Source of the DNA: Veillonella seminalis
Lineage (GTDB): Bacteria; Bacillota; Negativicutes; Veillonellales; Veillonellaceae
Length of the DNA stretch: 64,000 bases
Direction: 5' to 3'
NCBI RefSeq assembly: GCF_003992065.1
Contig: NZ_RQUZ01000001.1
Span: 186,001 to 250,000, forward strand
The position numbers were made by a program, and so were the translations under genes. The notes under the pieces are model-generated. The model did no database searches, was not told the DNA's origin, and saw only the letters and a list, made by a program, of their open reading frames with translations. This document shows, one piece after another, positions 1 through 8,720 of the stretch. The number at the start of each line of letters is the position of its first letter. Within the stretch, counting starts at the first letter, position 1.

Positions 1-1
1 T

Positions 2-916
2 GTGTGTGAAAAATTGGTGCGGTATCCGGAAACAAAACAGATTTTACATAATTTACAGGGCCTGTTATTTAGACTTTGCGCGGAAGTAGCGACGATGGAC
101 CAAGCTAAATTAACACAGCATAGCACGCTTATCAGCGAAGCGGATATTAAAGAGCTGGAATCAATCATCGATCGTTATACGCAATTGTTGCCACCGCTTA
201 CAAGTTTTATATATCAAGGCAATAACTTAGCAGCCGCAGAGCTTCATGTAGCCCGTACTGTTTGCCGACGGGCGGAACGAAAACTCAACGGCTTGCGGCA
301 GGGCGAACCGGTAAGACCGACAGCGTTGGCGTTTGTCAACCGGTTATCTGACTGCATTTATACATTGGCACGTATGGAAGATTTCATTTTCTATGTTGAC
401 GAAGTAGCGTCAAAAGTTATGGCTAAATTGGATGGGGCTGCCGAATCGGTCCCGTCTGCAGAAGGCCATACAGAAAATGAAGCAGCCCCTGTGGATGAGG
501 ACCAACGCCTGCGCCGTATGGCCATGTGTTTACTCGAAGGGGCGACTGCCAAGAGCGAAGCTATGGGCGTACCGGTAGTTATCACCGTAGTGGATGTACA
601 CGGTAATCCGGTGCTCACGTATCGCATGGCGGATGCTTTACTGGTAAGTACCGATATTTCGGCCGGTAAAGCCTATACGGCTGTAGCACTTAAATGTAAG
701 ACCGAAGCTTTGAAAGAAATCACTCAGCCCGGGGCTGATTTATATCAAATTGAATCCATGGTATCCAGGCCTTTAGTTACGTTTGGCGGCGGTTTTCCGC
801 TGACTCAAAGAGGTAAGCTCATAGGTGGCTTAGGTATTAGTGGGGGGACAGTCGCAGAAGATGTGGCTATCGGAGAATATGCAATGGATTATATGGAGGC
901 AAAGTATGGAAAATAA
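2..916 (+). CDS. pduO: PduO-type cob(I)alamin adenosyltransferase with C-terminal HbpS/GlcG-like domain (5' partial)
   Basis: The reading frame is open to the window edge, so the N-terminal ATP-binding part is missing. Visible residues 1-145 are the helical half of a PduO-type ATP:corrinoid adenosyltransferase, with the family signature LHVARTVCRRAER at about residues 81-93 and a second conserved block, NRLSDCIYTLARMEDF. The usual PGGS-like turn before the signature reads YQGNN here. After a short acidic linker, residues ~170-304 form a GlcG/HbpS (Haem_degrading) domain, as in PduO of Salmonella. The enzyme makes adenosylcobalamin for diol dehydratase. The stop overlaps the pduP start by 11 bp, so the two are co-transcribed. 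Confidence 0.88.
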   Translation: MCEKLVRYPETKQILHNLQGLLFRLCAEVATMDQAKLTQHSTLISEADIKELESIIDRYTQLLPPLTSFIYQGNNLAAAELHVARTVCRRAERKLNGLRQGEPVRPTALAFVNRLSDCIYTLARMEDFIFYVDEVASKVMAKLDGAAESVPSAEGHTENEAAPVDEDQRLRRMAMCLLEGATAKSEAMGVPVVITVVDVHGNPVLTYRMADALLVSTDISAGKAYTAVALKCKTEALKEITQPGADLYQIESMVSRPLVTFGGGFPLTQRGKLIGGLGISGGTVAEDVAIGEYAMDYMEAKYGK

Positions 917-2324
917 ACAAGAGTTGGAACGCATGATTCGCTCTATGGTTATGAATATTATGAATGGTACCGACACGGGAGCCGCAACGGTTTCGGAAGG
1001 TGCCTTACCTGATGAACCGGGCGTATTCAGTACTGTAAATGCTGCCGTAGCGGCTGCTAAACAGGCACAAATTAAATTTGAAGAATGCGCGTTGGCTACG
1101 CGTGGTAAAGCTATCGAAGCCATTCGTCAGAGTATGCGTCCGTTGGTTAATAAATTGGCTCAGATGACCTATGATGAAACCGGTATGGGTCGTGTGGCAG
1201 ATAAGATTATTAAATTGAATCTTACTCTTGATAAAACACCGGGTGTGGAAGACTTGGTAACGGAATGTGAAACCGGCGATAACGGGATGACGCTATACGA
1301 ATTATCCCCTTACGGCGTAATCGGTGCCGTAACACCTAGTACGAACCCGAGTGAAACACTTATTTGTAATGCTATCGGCATGTTGGCCGCCGGTAACGCT
1401 ATTTTCTTCAGCGTACATCCCGGTGCCAAAAAACTGTCTCGTTGGCTCGTAAGTCAATTGAATCGTATCGTAGCCGATGCCATCGGTATTGATAACTTGA
1501 TTGTTACTATCGCTGAACCTTCCATTGAAGCGGCTCAGGAAATGATGGTACATCCGGATGTTCCTTTATTGGTTGTAACCGGTGGCCCGGGCGTTGTACA
1601 TCAAGCTTTGTGCAGCGGTAAAAAAGTAATCGGTGCCGGAGCCGGTAATCCGCCTGCATTCGTTGATGAAACGGCTAACATTCGTCAGGCTGCTCAGGAT
1701 ATCGTAATGGGTGCCAGCTTTGATAATAATATTCTCTGCATTGCTGAAAAAAGCGTGGTTGCTGTTCGTTTCATCGCCGACGAATTAATTGAAGAAATGA
1801 AAAAAGCCGGTGCGGTTCTTATAGAACGTGATGATCAAATCCAAAAATTATTGGACATCACCTTACAGAAAAACTGTACTCCTAGTCGTAAATATGTAGG
1901 TCGCAATGCTAACGTAATCTTGCGTGATGCCGGTATCGAAGTGGAAGGCGATCCTCGTCTTATCATCATGCGAACCGACAAACATCATCCGTTTGCCACA
2001 ACCGAAATGTTAATGCCGATTTTGCCTGTAGTAACCGTGGAAAACTTCGAAGACGGCTTGGCAACCTGCTTATTCTTGGAAGCAGGTTTACATCATACCG
2101 CTACCATGCATTCCCTTAACTTGGAACGTCTTAACAAGATGGCTCGCGCTATGAAAACTTCGATTTTTGTTAAAAACGGCCCATCCTATGCAGGTCTCGG
2201 CTATAACGGTGAAGGCACTACAACCTTTACAATTGCCACGCCAACCGGTGAAGCTACCACTTCGGCTCGTCATTTTGCACGCCGCCGTCGTTGCTGCTTG
2301 ACTACAGGCTTCCAAATTCGCTAG
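906..2324 (+). CDS. pduP: CoA-acylating propionaldehyde dehydrogenase PduP
   Basis: A 472-residue aldehyde dehydrogenase of the PduP/EutE family, converting propionaldehyde plus CoA and NAD to propionyl-CoA inside the microcompartment. The chosen ATG at 906 follows GGAGG. The N-terminus MENKQELERMIRSMVM is an amphipathic helix typical of the encapsulation peptides that direct PduP into the shell, followed by an Ala/Gly-rich linker. The cofactor segment contains TPSTNPSETLICNA, and the catalytic cysteine is Cys278 in DNNILCIAEK. Overlap with pduO and the 9-bp gap to pduQ indicate one operon. Confidence 0.93.
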   Translation: MENKQELERMIRSMVMNIMNGTDTGAATVSEGALPDEPGVFSTVNAAVAAAKQAQIKFEECALATRGKAIEAIRQSMRPLVNKLAQMTYDETGMGRVADKIIKLNLTLDKTPGVEDLVTECETGDNGMTLYELSPYGVIGAVTPSTNPSETLICNAIGMLAAGNAIFFSVHPGAKKLSRWLVSQLNRIVADAIGIDNLIVTIAEPSIEAAQEMMVHPDVPLLVVTGGPGVVHQALCSGKKVIGAGAGNPPAFVDETANIRQAAQDIVMGASFDNNILCIAEKSVVAVRFIADELIEEMKKAGAVLIERDDQIQKLLDITLQKNCTPSRKYVGRNANVILRDAGIEVEGDPRLIIMRTDKHHPFATTEMLMPILPVVTVENFEDGLATCLFLEAGLHHTATMHSLNLERLNKMARAMKTSIFVKNGPSYAGLGYNGEGTTTFTIATPTGEATTSARHFARRRRCCLTTGFQIR

Positions 2325-2333
2325 GAGGCTGTT

Positions 2334-3455
2334 ATGAATCAATGGACATTTCCTACTAAAATCTTTGCCGGCCATGATTCCCTCTTACGATTAAAACAAT
2401 TTCGGCAAGAGCGGATCTTGGTTGTGTGCGATCCGTTTTTAGAAGGTACGGAAAATTTAAATTATATTTTGAATGAGCTCCGCCCACAGAACGAGGTGAG
2501 CATTTATACGGACGTTGTCCCGGATCCGCCTATCAGCCATGTGGTTAAAGGGGTCGAAGCTATTCAGCAAATAAAACCTACGGCAGTGATTGCCATTGGT
2601 GGCGGTTCGGCCATTGATTTGACCAAAGCGGTATTGTATTTTGCCCGTCGCATGGGGTATGTGGGCGTACATTATTTCACCGTAATTCCTACCACCAGCG
2701 GAACCGGTTCGGAAGTAACGTCGTTTGCCGTTATTACCGATCCGTCTTCCCAAACGAAATATCCTATCTTGGATGAAAGTTTATTGCCGCAAGAAGCAAT
2801 TTTAACGCCGCTTTTTGTTAAAACGGCACCACCTAAGGTGACGGCCTACAGCGGTATGGATGTATTGGTTCATGCCATTGAAGCACTGGTTTCGACCGGT
2901 GCCAATAATTTCACGGATGCATTGGCAGAAAAAGCTTTGGCCTTGGTATTTGAGTACCTGCCTAAGTGCTTTGCACCGGGTGCTACGGAAGATGATCGCA
3001 TGGGGATGCATGAAGCATCCTGCATGGCGGGGCTCGCTTTTAACCAAGCCGGTCTTGGTATTACCCACGCTTTAGCTCATCAGTTGGGCGGTCAATTCCA
3101 CATTCCGCATGGTCTCGCCAATGCGATGCTTATCGCCAGAGTCGTTATGTTTAACGCCTTCCATTGTGAAAAGGCGTATGAGAAATATGTACAACTTGCA
3201 AAGAAGCTCGGCTTTGCAGATAGAGGTACAGATAAGAGAGATGCTTTAGTCGCGTTAGTTAAAGCTATCTTACAACTTGCCAGAACCGTTGAATGCCCGC
3301 TCAATATCAGTGCGGCTGCTAAAATTTCGGCACAGGAGGCAAGACAGAAAGTTTCTATTATGGCGGATAAAGCATTGCAAGATATGACCTATCAGACAAA
3401 TCCATATGCCGCCTCGAAGGACGATCTGGAAAATCTATTATTAATGATCATGTAA
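2334..3455 (+). CDS. pduQ: Iron-dependent 1-propanol dehydrogenase PduQ
   Basis: A group III iron-containing alcohol dehydrogenase of 373 residues with the NAD-binding GGGSAIDLTKA motif near residue 90, the TTSGTGSE motif, and metal-ligand segments GMDVLVHAIEAL and ALAHQLGGQFHIPHG. In pdu systems this protein reduces propionaldehyde to 1-propanol and regenerates NAD inside the organelle. It follows pduP by 9 bp with an AGGAGG site and precedes the channel gene by 10 bp. It is related to the lactaldehyde reductase at 27954 but is a distinct protein; position in the pdu operon supports PduQ. Confidence 0.9.
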   Translation: MNQWTFPTKIFAGHDSLLRLKQFRQERILVVCDPFLEGTENLNYILNELRPQNEVSIYTDVVPDPPISHVVKGVEAIQQIKPTAVIAIGGGSAIDLTKAVLYFARRMGYVGVHYFTVIPTTSGTGSEVTSFAVITDPSSQTKYPILDESLLPQEAILTPLFVKTAPPKVTAYSGMDVLVHAIEALVSTGANNFTDALAEKALALVFEYLPKCFAPGATEDDRMGMHEASCMAGLAFNQAGLGITHALAHQLGGQFHIPHGLANAMLIARVVMFNAFHCEKAYEKYVQLAKKLGFADRGTDKRDALVALVKAILQLARTVECPLNISAAAKISAQEARQKVSIMADKALQDMTYQTNPYAASKDDLENLLLMIM

Positions 3456-3465
3456 GGAGTAGCGT

Positions 3466-4188
3466 ATGGATACACAGATCCTGATTAGTGAATTTGTCGG
3501 CACGGCAGTTTTAATGGCTTTTGGTAGTGGGGTTAACTCCTCGGTTTTATTAAAAAATACATTGGCTAAAGCATTTGCGCCAAACTGGATGAGCTTAATT
3601 TTTGGATGGGGCATGGCGGTAACCTTTGCCGTATATATCGGTTTGGCACTCGGTGGCCCGGCTCATTTAAATCCGGCTATCACGATTTCTCTCGCTGCCG
3701 GTGGTATTTTCCCGTGGGACCAGGTATTGCCTGTTGTTGTTGCTCAAATGGTGGGCGGTTTCGTTGGGTCTGCGATTACTATGATTCACTATTTCCCTCA
3801 TTTCAAACAAACCGGACCGGATGAAGGCAATGTAGTCGGTATTTTTGCCACCGGACCGATGAGCGATAACCGTTTCATGAATTTATTATCCGAAGTAATT
3901 GCTACTTTTATGTTTATGTTGGCAATTCTTTGTCTCGGCAAAATGAGCGACGGTTTATTCCCGTTTATCGTAGGTATGTTAGTTGCCTCTATTGGTTTCT
4001 CCTTCGGTTCTACCACCGGTTTTGCGCTCAATCCTGCGCGCGATTTTGGCCCTCGCTTGGCCTATGCAATCTTACCGGTACCTAACCGCGGTGATGCCAA
4101 TTGGGGTTATGCTTGGGTGCCTGTTATCGGACCTGTCATCGGTGCAACAATTGCTGTGTTATTCTTCTTGGCAGTTGCGCCTAAATAG
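3466..4188 (+). CDS. Aquaglyceroporin-type propanediol/glycerol facilitator (PduF-like)
   Basis: A 240-residue MIP-family channel with about six membrane helices and both diagnostic half-helix motifs: HLNPAIT near residue 67 and ALNPARDFGPR near residue 187. The Asp after the second NPAR box is typical of glycerol-facilitator members rather than strict water channels. Placed 10 bp after pduQ and before pduU, it most likely lets 1,2-propanediol or glycerol across the inner membrane. The family call is secure; the exact solute is inferred from context. Confidence 0.87.
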   Translation: MDTQILISEFVGTAVLMAFGSGVNSSVLLKNTLAKAFAPNWMSLIFGWGMAVTFAVYIGLALGGPAHLNPAITISLAAGGIFPWDQVLPVVVAQMVGGFVGSAITMIHYFPHFKQTGPDEGNVVGIFATGPMSDNRFMNLLSEVIATFMFMLAILCLGKMSDGLFPFIVGMLVASIGFSFGSTTGFALNPARDFGPRLAYAILPVPNRGDANWGYAWVPVIGPVIGATIAVLFFLAVAPK

Positions 4189-4202
4189 AGGAATGAGTAA
4201 TG

Positions 4203-4259
4203 TTAGGTAATTATCGTTCTTAAATGAGCGGAGGAGGCTCACAGGCGATGATTACCTAA
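4203..4259 (+). ncRNA. Strong two-tier hairpin inside the pdu operon
   Basis: Between the channel gene and pduU the transcript can form a 14-bp outer stem (4203-4216 with 4246-4259, one G-U pair) enclosing a 5-bp inner hairpin TGAGC/GCTCA with the loop GGAGGAG. No U-run follows, so it is not a classic terminator. It could be a processing or stability element, or an attenuator separating enzyme from shell genes. The loop resembles an anti-anti-SD sequence, but no start codon lies near. Confidence 0.55.
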
Positions 4260-4395
4260 TAAATCATAGCCATTAAACAAAATAAATCAGGAGTCTGAAA
4301 TATACAGTTAATTTGAAATGCTGTCAGAACACTACGGGATACAGGGGTGCAGGCATGAATTAAGAGACTGAACTATACGCAGAAAGGACAACATT

Positions 4396-4758
4396 ATGGA
4401 TTTTTTAGACGCTGTAGAAAATAAACAACGCATTATTCAGGAGTTTGTGCCCGGCAAGCAGGTTACGATTGCTCATATTATTGCCAATCCGAAACCTGAA
4501 TTATTCCGTAAAATGGGCCTCGATGAAAAACAACGCGGTGCTATCGGTATTTTGACGATTACACCGGGCGAAGGTACGATTATTGCTGCCGATATTGCTT
4601 CGAAAGCAGCCGGCATTGAATTGGGCTTTGTGGACCGTTTTTCCGGAGCTTTACTGATTACCGGGGATATATCCGGTGTAGAATCAGCTTTAAAAGCGGT
4701 AATAGAAGGGCTGGATAAAATTTTAGGATTTTTCCCTACCAAAATTACTCGCACCTGA
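4396..4758 (+). CDS. pduU: Microcompartment shell protein PduU/EutS family
   Basis: A 120-residue circularly permuted single-BMC-domain protein. The start [22 protein letters not shown] is the strand that builds the small beta-barrel on the hexamer of PduU/EutS; the rest carries the BMC core ([21 protein letters not shown], then [24 protein letters not shown]). It is a minor hexameric component of the shell facet. An AAAGGA site precedes the ATG. It lies about 200 bp after the channel gene and 123 bp before pduV; PduU and PduV are known to interact in Salmonella. Confidence 0.93.
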   Translation: MDFLDAVENKQRIIQEFVPGKQVTIAHIIANPKPELFRKMGLDEKQRGAIGILTITPGEGTIIAADIASKAAGIELGFVDRFSGALLITGDISGVESALKAVIEGLDKILGFFPTKITRT

Positions 4759-4881
4759 TGAAGCAATTCGTCAGGTATTCATACTAGTGTCGGTTATTTT
4801 AATAGGTATTTGCAGGAAATCTGTAGTATAATAGATAAGGATTCAATGGTGCTGACAGCCTGCGGATTGTGAGGTGAGCGG

Positions 4882-5337
4882 ATGGAACAGACGAATCAGG
4901 CGTTAAAAACGGTAATAATGGTAGGACGCACGGAAGTGGGGAAAACCACTTTAGCCAATACGTTGATGTACGGCAGTCCGGAAGCTCGTAAGACGCAATC
5001 AATAGGACGAATCGGGTCGATTATTGATACACCCGGTGAGTTTGTGGAAAATCCCATATACTATCGGGCAATTTTATTGAATGCCTATGATGCGGACATC
5101 GTATTGTTTTTGAATGAAGCCAATGAGAAGGAGAGTATTTTTCCGCCTAATTTTGCCGCTTCGTTTAACAGGGAAGTTATCGGGGTTATTACTAAGACGG
5201 ACTTGGGGGGCGACGCGACTAGAGCTCGCAAAAATCTTCGCGAAGCCGGTGTCAGCCGAATTTTTGAAATATCGGTACATGATGCTGAATCCGTTAAGCA
5301 ATTGCGTGATTATATTTCTCAGGAGCCGCAACCGTAG
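4882..5337 (+). CDS. pduV: PduV/EutP family small GTPase-like protein
   Basis: A 151-residue P-loop protein with Walker A GRTEVGKTT (residues 15-23), a G3-like DTPGE (49-53) and a G4-like TKTD near residue 107. These are the features of EutP/PduV, Ras-like proteins found in microcompartment operons and tied to organelle positioning or acetate-kinase-like activity. The start at 4882 follows GAGGTGAGCGG. Length is typical for the family. Confidence 0.9.
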   Translation: MEQTNQALKTVIMVGRTEVGKTTLANTLMYGSPEARKTQSIGRIGSIIDTPGEFVENPIYYRAILLNAYDADIVLFLNEANEKESIFPPNFAASFNREVIGVITKTDLGGDATRARKNLREAGVSRIFEISVHDAESVKQLRDYISQEPQP

Positions 5338-5391
5338 CTGTATACGGACTCCGGTATAAGACATTAGTAGTGAATATGATGGTGGTAAATT

Positions 5392-5880
5392 ATGAATTTT
5401 AAGCAGAATTTAGCAAGTGTATTAGCTGGTGCCTATAAGCTGGATTATCGTTGGCTCCAGATTACAGATAATGAAATTTTTATTTACAAAGATGTAAAAG
5501 ACGCGGCCGAAACACCGTTGGCTTTACATTTTGATCCTGCCTTTAACGAAGAGGTCATCGCTTTATGCGAGAAAACAGTAGGCTCCATTACCGAACCTAT
5601 CTTGATTGATACGATTTTACAAGCTCATTGCGCGGCTGAAGCTCATGAAATTTATTACGATGAGAAGTTATATGCTGAAAAAGCGGTGGCCATTCGCCAT
5701 AAACCGAATGAATTAACGGCTATTTTAGAAACAGGGGAACGCTATTTGTTGACATTAAACGGCGTTGTTAAAACGAATCCCGGTGATTGGGTAATTCGTG
5801 GTGTTAACGGTGAAGAATATCCTTGTGATCCTGAAATCTTTAAAATGTTATATGATGTAATGGATGAATCCAAAAAATAA
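5392..5880 (+). CDS. Hypothetical protein at the end of the pdu operon
   Basis: A 162-residue soluble acidic protein that I do not recognise as a known Pdu component. The C-terminal part contains PGDWVIRGVNGEEYPCDPEIF, a PGDW-x5-NGE-x-YPC-x-PEIF pattern also familiar from small phage-encoded proteins; the N-terminal half has no clear motif. It has a good start context (GGTGGTAAATTATG), lies 54 bp after pduV on the same strand, and is followed by two intrinsic terminators, so it is probably the last gene of the operon. Function unknown. Confidence 0.75.
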   Translation: MNFKQNLASVLAGAYKLDYRWLQITDNEIFIYKDVKDAAETPLALHFDPAFNEEVIALCEKTVGSITEPILIDTILQAHCAAEAHEIYYDEKLYAEKAVAIRHKPNELTAILETGERYLLTLNGVVKTNPGDWVIRGVNGEEYPCDPEIFKMLYDVMDESKK

Positions 5881-5913
5881 GATATTGAGTAGGATTCTTA
5901 ACATTGAATGTTC

Positions 5914-5945
5914 AAGCATCGGTCTTGTGGCCGGTGCTTTTTTGT
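5914..5945 (+). terminator. Intrinsic terminator after the pdu operon
   Basis: A 9-bp stem AAGCATCGG/CCGGTGCTT with an 8-nt loop, followed by TTTTTT, 34 bp after the stop of the last pdu-operon gene. Confidence 0.8.
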
Positions 5946-5992
5946 ATCCGAGAATGTAGGGCCTTTATGTTTTTTTGAATTTGTGTTTATAT

Positions 5993-6028
5993 AAAAAGAG
6001 GCTGAGTCGGGTGACTCAGCCTCTTTTT
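5993..6028. terminator. Bidirectional intrinsic terminator
   Basis: A perfect 16-bp inverted repeat AAAAAGAGGCTGAGTC/GACTCAGCCTCTTTTT with a 4-nt loop. A-rich and T-rich ends let it stop transcription from both sides: the pdu operon and the leftward pseudogene. Confidence 0.85.
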
Positions 6029-6102
6029 CAAAGTAGACAATAAGATATGCAATCTTAATATTTAGGTTGTTTAAGTTAAGTTTTGAATGCCTGATTATAA
6101 TC

Positions 6103-6820
6103 TTATAATTTTACTGTTTCGCCATCTTCAGGAATGGTTACTTGATCTTGTAAGCCCATGCCGTCAACGTATTTTTTCATAGTTTTGCGGTCAACAGCAG
6201 TGTGGTTAACCGTATCCATGTGGACCGTTAAGATCTTAGCTTTGGGTGTTAAAGCGGCCGCTTTACCTACATCTTCGGTACCCATGATGATGCTGTCTTC
6301 GAAGCCGAGTAATTTAGCATAACCGGTGTTCATTATGAGCACGTCAGGATTGAATTTGCTGATGGATTTGGTAATGTCCGGAGTCTAAACGGTGTCGCCC
6401 ATAATGTAAACAGTTTTTTCGTTAGGCATGGAGAATACTACGCCCATAGTTTCGCCCAAGAGATCTGCTGCGGCCTTGTTTTGGTACATAGCGTCAGTAC
6501 CGTGAGTTGCGTTGCGGTGAGACAAAGTTACGCCTTCTAAAGTAGTTGTATCAGCCAATACGCGTACATCTTTGAAGCCCTGTTTTTGAATCAATGCCTG
6601 GTCGGATGCGTTTTGAACGAAGATAGGGGTATCTTTGTTGATGCTTTTAGCAGCAGCTTCATCCCAGTGATCCAAATGTGTATGCGTTACTACAACGGCA
6701 TCTGCACCTTTCAAAATTTCATCAACGGATTTCGGAAGGTCAACGAGCGGTAAAGTTTGTTTGCTGTTGAAAGTACCTTCAAAGCCCGGATACGTGTTTT
6801 TAGCAGCGAAGAACGGCCCA
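6103..6820 (-). pseudogene. Broken UlaG-like metallo-beta-lactamase-fold hydrolase
   Basis: Two ORFs in the same frame make one metal-dependent hydrolase interrupted by a TAG at 6385-6387. The context reads GDTV-stop-TPDI, where relatives have a tryptophan (TGG), so this is a simple nonsense change. The metal-binding box HTHLDHWD and the NATHGTD and GDTV blocks are intact. The first ~25-30 residues (strand before PFFAAKNTYPGFEG) are missing: the frame runs into unrelated sequence at about 6815-6820, where a + strand gene remnant begins. The gene is therefore both 5'-truncated and stopped, and should be non-functional. Confidence 0.82.
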
Positions 6821-7020
6821 AGCAGGTGGCGGCCCTTACTAAAGAATTGAAGGTTTCGGAAGCGGTAGCTGACGCTATTTTTCTGTTTTGCGTGCATGGA
6901 CTATATGCTATAAATCAAAAGTATAACTGGCAACGTACCGAAGAGTGGCTTCAGGCGCAGCAAGCCTTGTTCCAGTTTATACAATCGGGTATGCAGGGCG
7001 TGGCGCAAAATCATGATTAA
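6817..7020 (+). pseudogene. C-terminal remnant of an unidentified protein
   Basis: The last ~68 codons of a + strand gene (from KQVAALTKELKVSEAVAD to GMQGVAQNHD) read like real protein and end just before a terminator, but they have no own start or ribosome site. Upstream sequence is antisense to the truncated hydrolase. The junction near 6815 looks like a deletion endpoint that fused two half genes tail to head. I cannot name the family. Confidence 0.55.
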
Positions 7021-7068
7021 TTTGTTGTAAATGACACTTTTACGTAGTTTAATCATAATGTTAATATC

Positions 7069-7117
7069 ATAGCAGGTTTAACCGGTAAGCGAGTCGGTTG
7101 AATCTGCTATTTTTTTA
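7069..7117. terminator. Intrinsic terminator
   Basis: A 16-bp stem (7069-7084 with 7095-7110) with two imperfect pairs and a T7 tract on the + strand. It ends the gene remnant and overlaps the stop of the leftward acetyltransferase. Confidence 0.75.
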
Positions 7118-7553
7118 ATTGCATATATAGTAACGGATACGGATTGCCCTGCTCATCAAGTTCAGTTCGTTTATAAACACTAAATCCCATGTGTTCGTAA
7201 AAGCCCTTAGCCTTCGGATTTTGCTCATTAACGGCGACATGGTTAATTCCATAGGTTCTGATACCGTATTGAATCAATTGCTTGCCAAGACCATGGCCGT
7301 TCATGTCCGGTGCGATAAACAGCATTTCTAATGTTTGCTCGGCAATACCCATGAAGGCGATAGTCTGTTGCGTATCATCTTCGGCTACGATTAAGTGGGG
7401 AATACCGGTTAAAGCTTCGGGTACATAGTTTTTGATTGTTAAGATTTCCTCGCCGGACAGAAAGAGGTGGGTAGCTCGAACTGAAGCTTCCCAAACAGTT
7501 AATAGTCGTTTTATGAGATCTTCCGGACGTTCTGTGACTTCATAAATTTTCAT
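7107..7553 (-). CDS. GNAT family N-acetyltransferase
   Basis: A 148-residue single-domain acetyltransferase. The acetyl-CoA-binding motif A is visible as MLFIAPDMNGHGLGKQLI, and the C-terminal NPKAKGFYEHMGF segment is the usual motif B. It resembles small-molecule or peptide acetyltransferases such as YjaB, but the substrate cannot be read from sequence. It is monocistronic, with convergent neighbours downstream. Confidence 0.82.
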   Translation of the reverse strand: MKIYEVTERPEDLIKRLLTVWEASVRATHLFLSGEEILTIKNYVPEALTGIPHLIVAEDDTQQTIAFMGIAEQTLEMLFIAPDMNGHGLGKQLIQYGIRTYGINHVAVNEQNPKAKGFYEHMGFSVYKRTELDEQGNPYPLLYMQLKK

Positions 7554-7723
7554 AGTAAACTCCCTTTATATAAATATTATGTTTAATGGTTTTTCTATTG
7601 TGTAAAAGTATTATTAAGATTATATCATATACTCCAATAATAGGATGTTAGGGGAGAATGCACATCGGAATCTGCCATAATAGAATAAATGCAAAAAAAT
7701 ACTGAAATATGAAGTTAATAATT

Positions 7724-7768
7724 AAAAAGCCCATAATACGATATTTTGCACATCGTATTATGGGCTTT
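7724..7768 (-). terminator. Intrinsic terminator of the MobA-like gene
   Basis: A 17-bp perfect stem AAAGCCCATAATACGAT/ATCGTATTATGGGCTTT with a short loop, 14 bp after the stop; the leftward transcript ends in U5. Confidence 0.85.
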
Positions 7769-7781
7769 AACTTATTTATTA

Positions 7782-8438
7782 TTATTTGTGCGGATGATGT
7801 ACCAATACTTTGTCTGTATCGATTTCGTGCATTTTGTGGAAATATTCTTGCGCATATTCCAAATCTTCCGGCGTATTGATGTCGATGAAAATATCGGCTT
7901 CTAAAGTGTTTTCCTTCAACGGTAATTGTAACAGAGGCACTGCTTTGTAGAAGGAATGAAGCAATTTTTCGCCGGCTGCAATTTTTTCTTTCATAATCGG
8001 CAATAACTGGCGATTATAAATAGCGTGTAAGCAAATATCCTTGCCGTTAAGCATTGGCACAACAACTTGAGCCACCCCTTGGCTTTGAACCATACGATCC
8101 AAAACTACGAGGGATAAGAACGGCATATCAACGCCGATAACAAAGAGGTTTTCCGCATCGGTAGCTTCAAATGCTGTAGCCACGGCACCTAAGGTATTGT
8201 GACCCGGATATTTATCTTCAACAACTGTGGCGTCGTGTAACGGTTCGAATTTATCGAACAGGGTCTTATTATCGGTTACAATAATAGGGTCCTTTTCGAA
8301 AGAGAAAGCTAACATAGTGTAAATTGTTTCAATCAATGTTTGATCGCCGAATTTGGCGAATACTTTGTTATAACCCATGCGAGAGCTGTTGTGACCCGCT
8401 AAGATAACCGGTTGTAATGCTGCTAAATTTTCATACAT
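7782..8438 (-). CDS. MobA-like NTP transferase (molybdenum cofactor guanylyltransferase family)
   Basis: A 218-residue nucleotidyltransferase-fold protein. The N-terminal pyrophosphorylase motif reads LAGHNSSRMGYNK, where MobA proteins normally have LAGGxSxRMGxDK; the metal-binding segment IGVDMPFL and the late DINTPEDL motif are conserved. MobA links GMP to molybdopterin. The Gly-to-His change in the nucleotide loop and the His-rich tail (HHPHK) are unusual, so another NDP-forming role is possible. A GGGGG ribosome site lies 10 bp before the ATG, and the gene stands alone. Confidence 0.75.
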   Translation of the reverse strand: MYENLAALQPVILAGHNSSRMGYNKVFAKFGDQTLIETIYTMLAFSFEKDPIIVTDNKTLFDKFEPLHDATVVEDKYPGHNTLGAVATAFEATDAENLFVIGVDMPFLSLVVLDRMVQSQGVAQVVVPMLNGKDICLHAIYNRQLLPIMKEKIAAGEKLLHSFYKAVPLLQLPLKENTLEADIFIDINTPEDLEYAQEYFHKMHEIDTDKVLVHHPHK

Positions 8439-8638
8439 AATAACGACCCCCTTTAATTATGTGTCTCTGTATATTAATCATATCATAATTGCATAATTGA
8501 AATAAAGAAAAATCATGTTGATTTAAAATTCTATAGTATTAATTTTGCATAATTGGACTTGATTTAACGGGGTATATGATAATAGGGCATACTCGAAAAA
8601 TGAAGTTGAAAATCACTTCTAATTAGCTAAAAATTGAA

Positions 8639-8679
8639 TATAGACGCCAACATTAAGTTACTTAATATTGGCGTCTATA
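8639..8679. terminator. Near-perfect 41-bp palindrome at the end of pst-pho operon
   Basis: Arms TATAGACGCCAACATTAAGT and ACTTAATATTGGCGTCTATA pair over about 20 bp with a single G-U. It lies 41 bp after the phoR stop, with a modest U-rich tract on the leftward strand, and probably terminates the operon. Confidence 0.7.
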
Positions 8680-8720
8680 TAAATTTAACGGGAAATAAAT
8701 CAGTAATAATTAACGATTTA

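Noticed and set aside
4759-4881. Internal promoter before pduV (TATAAT near 4827)
   Set aside because: A good -10 hexamer but no -35 at proper spacing; too weak to list.
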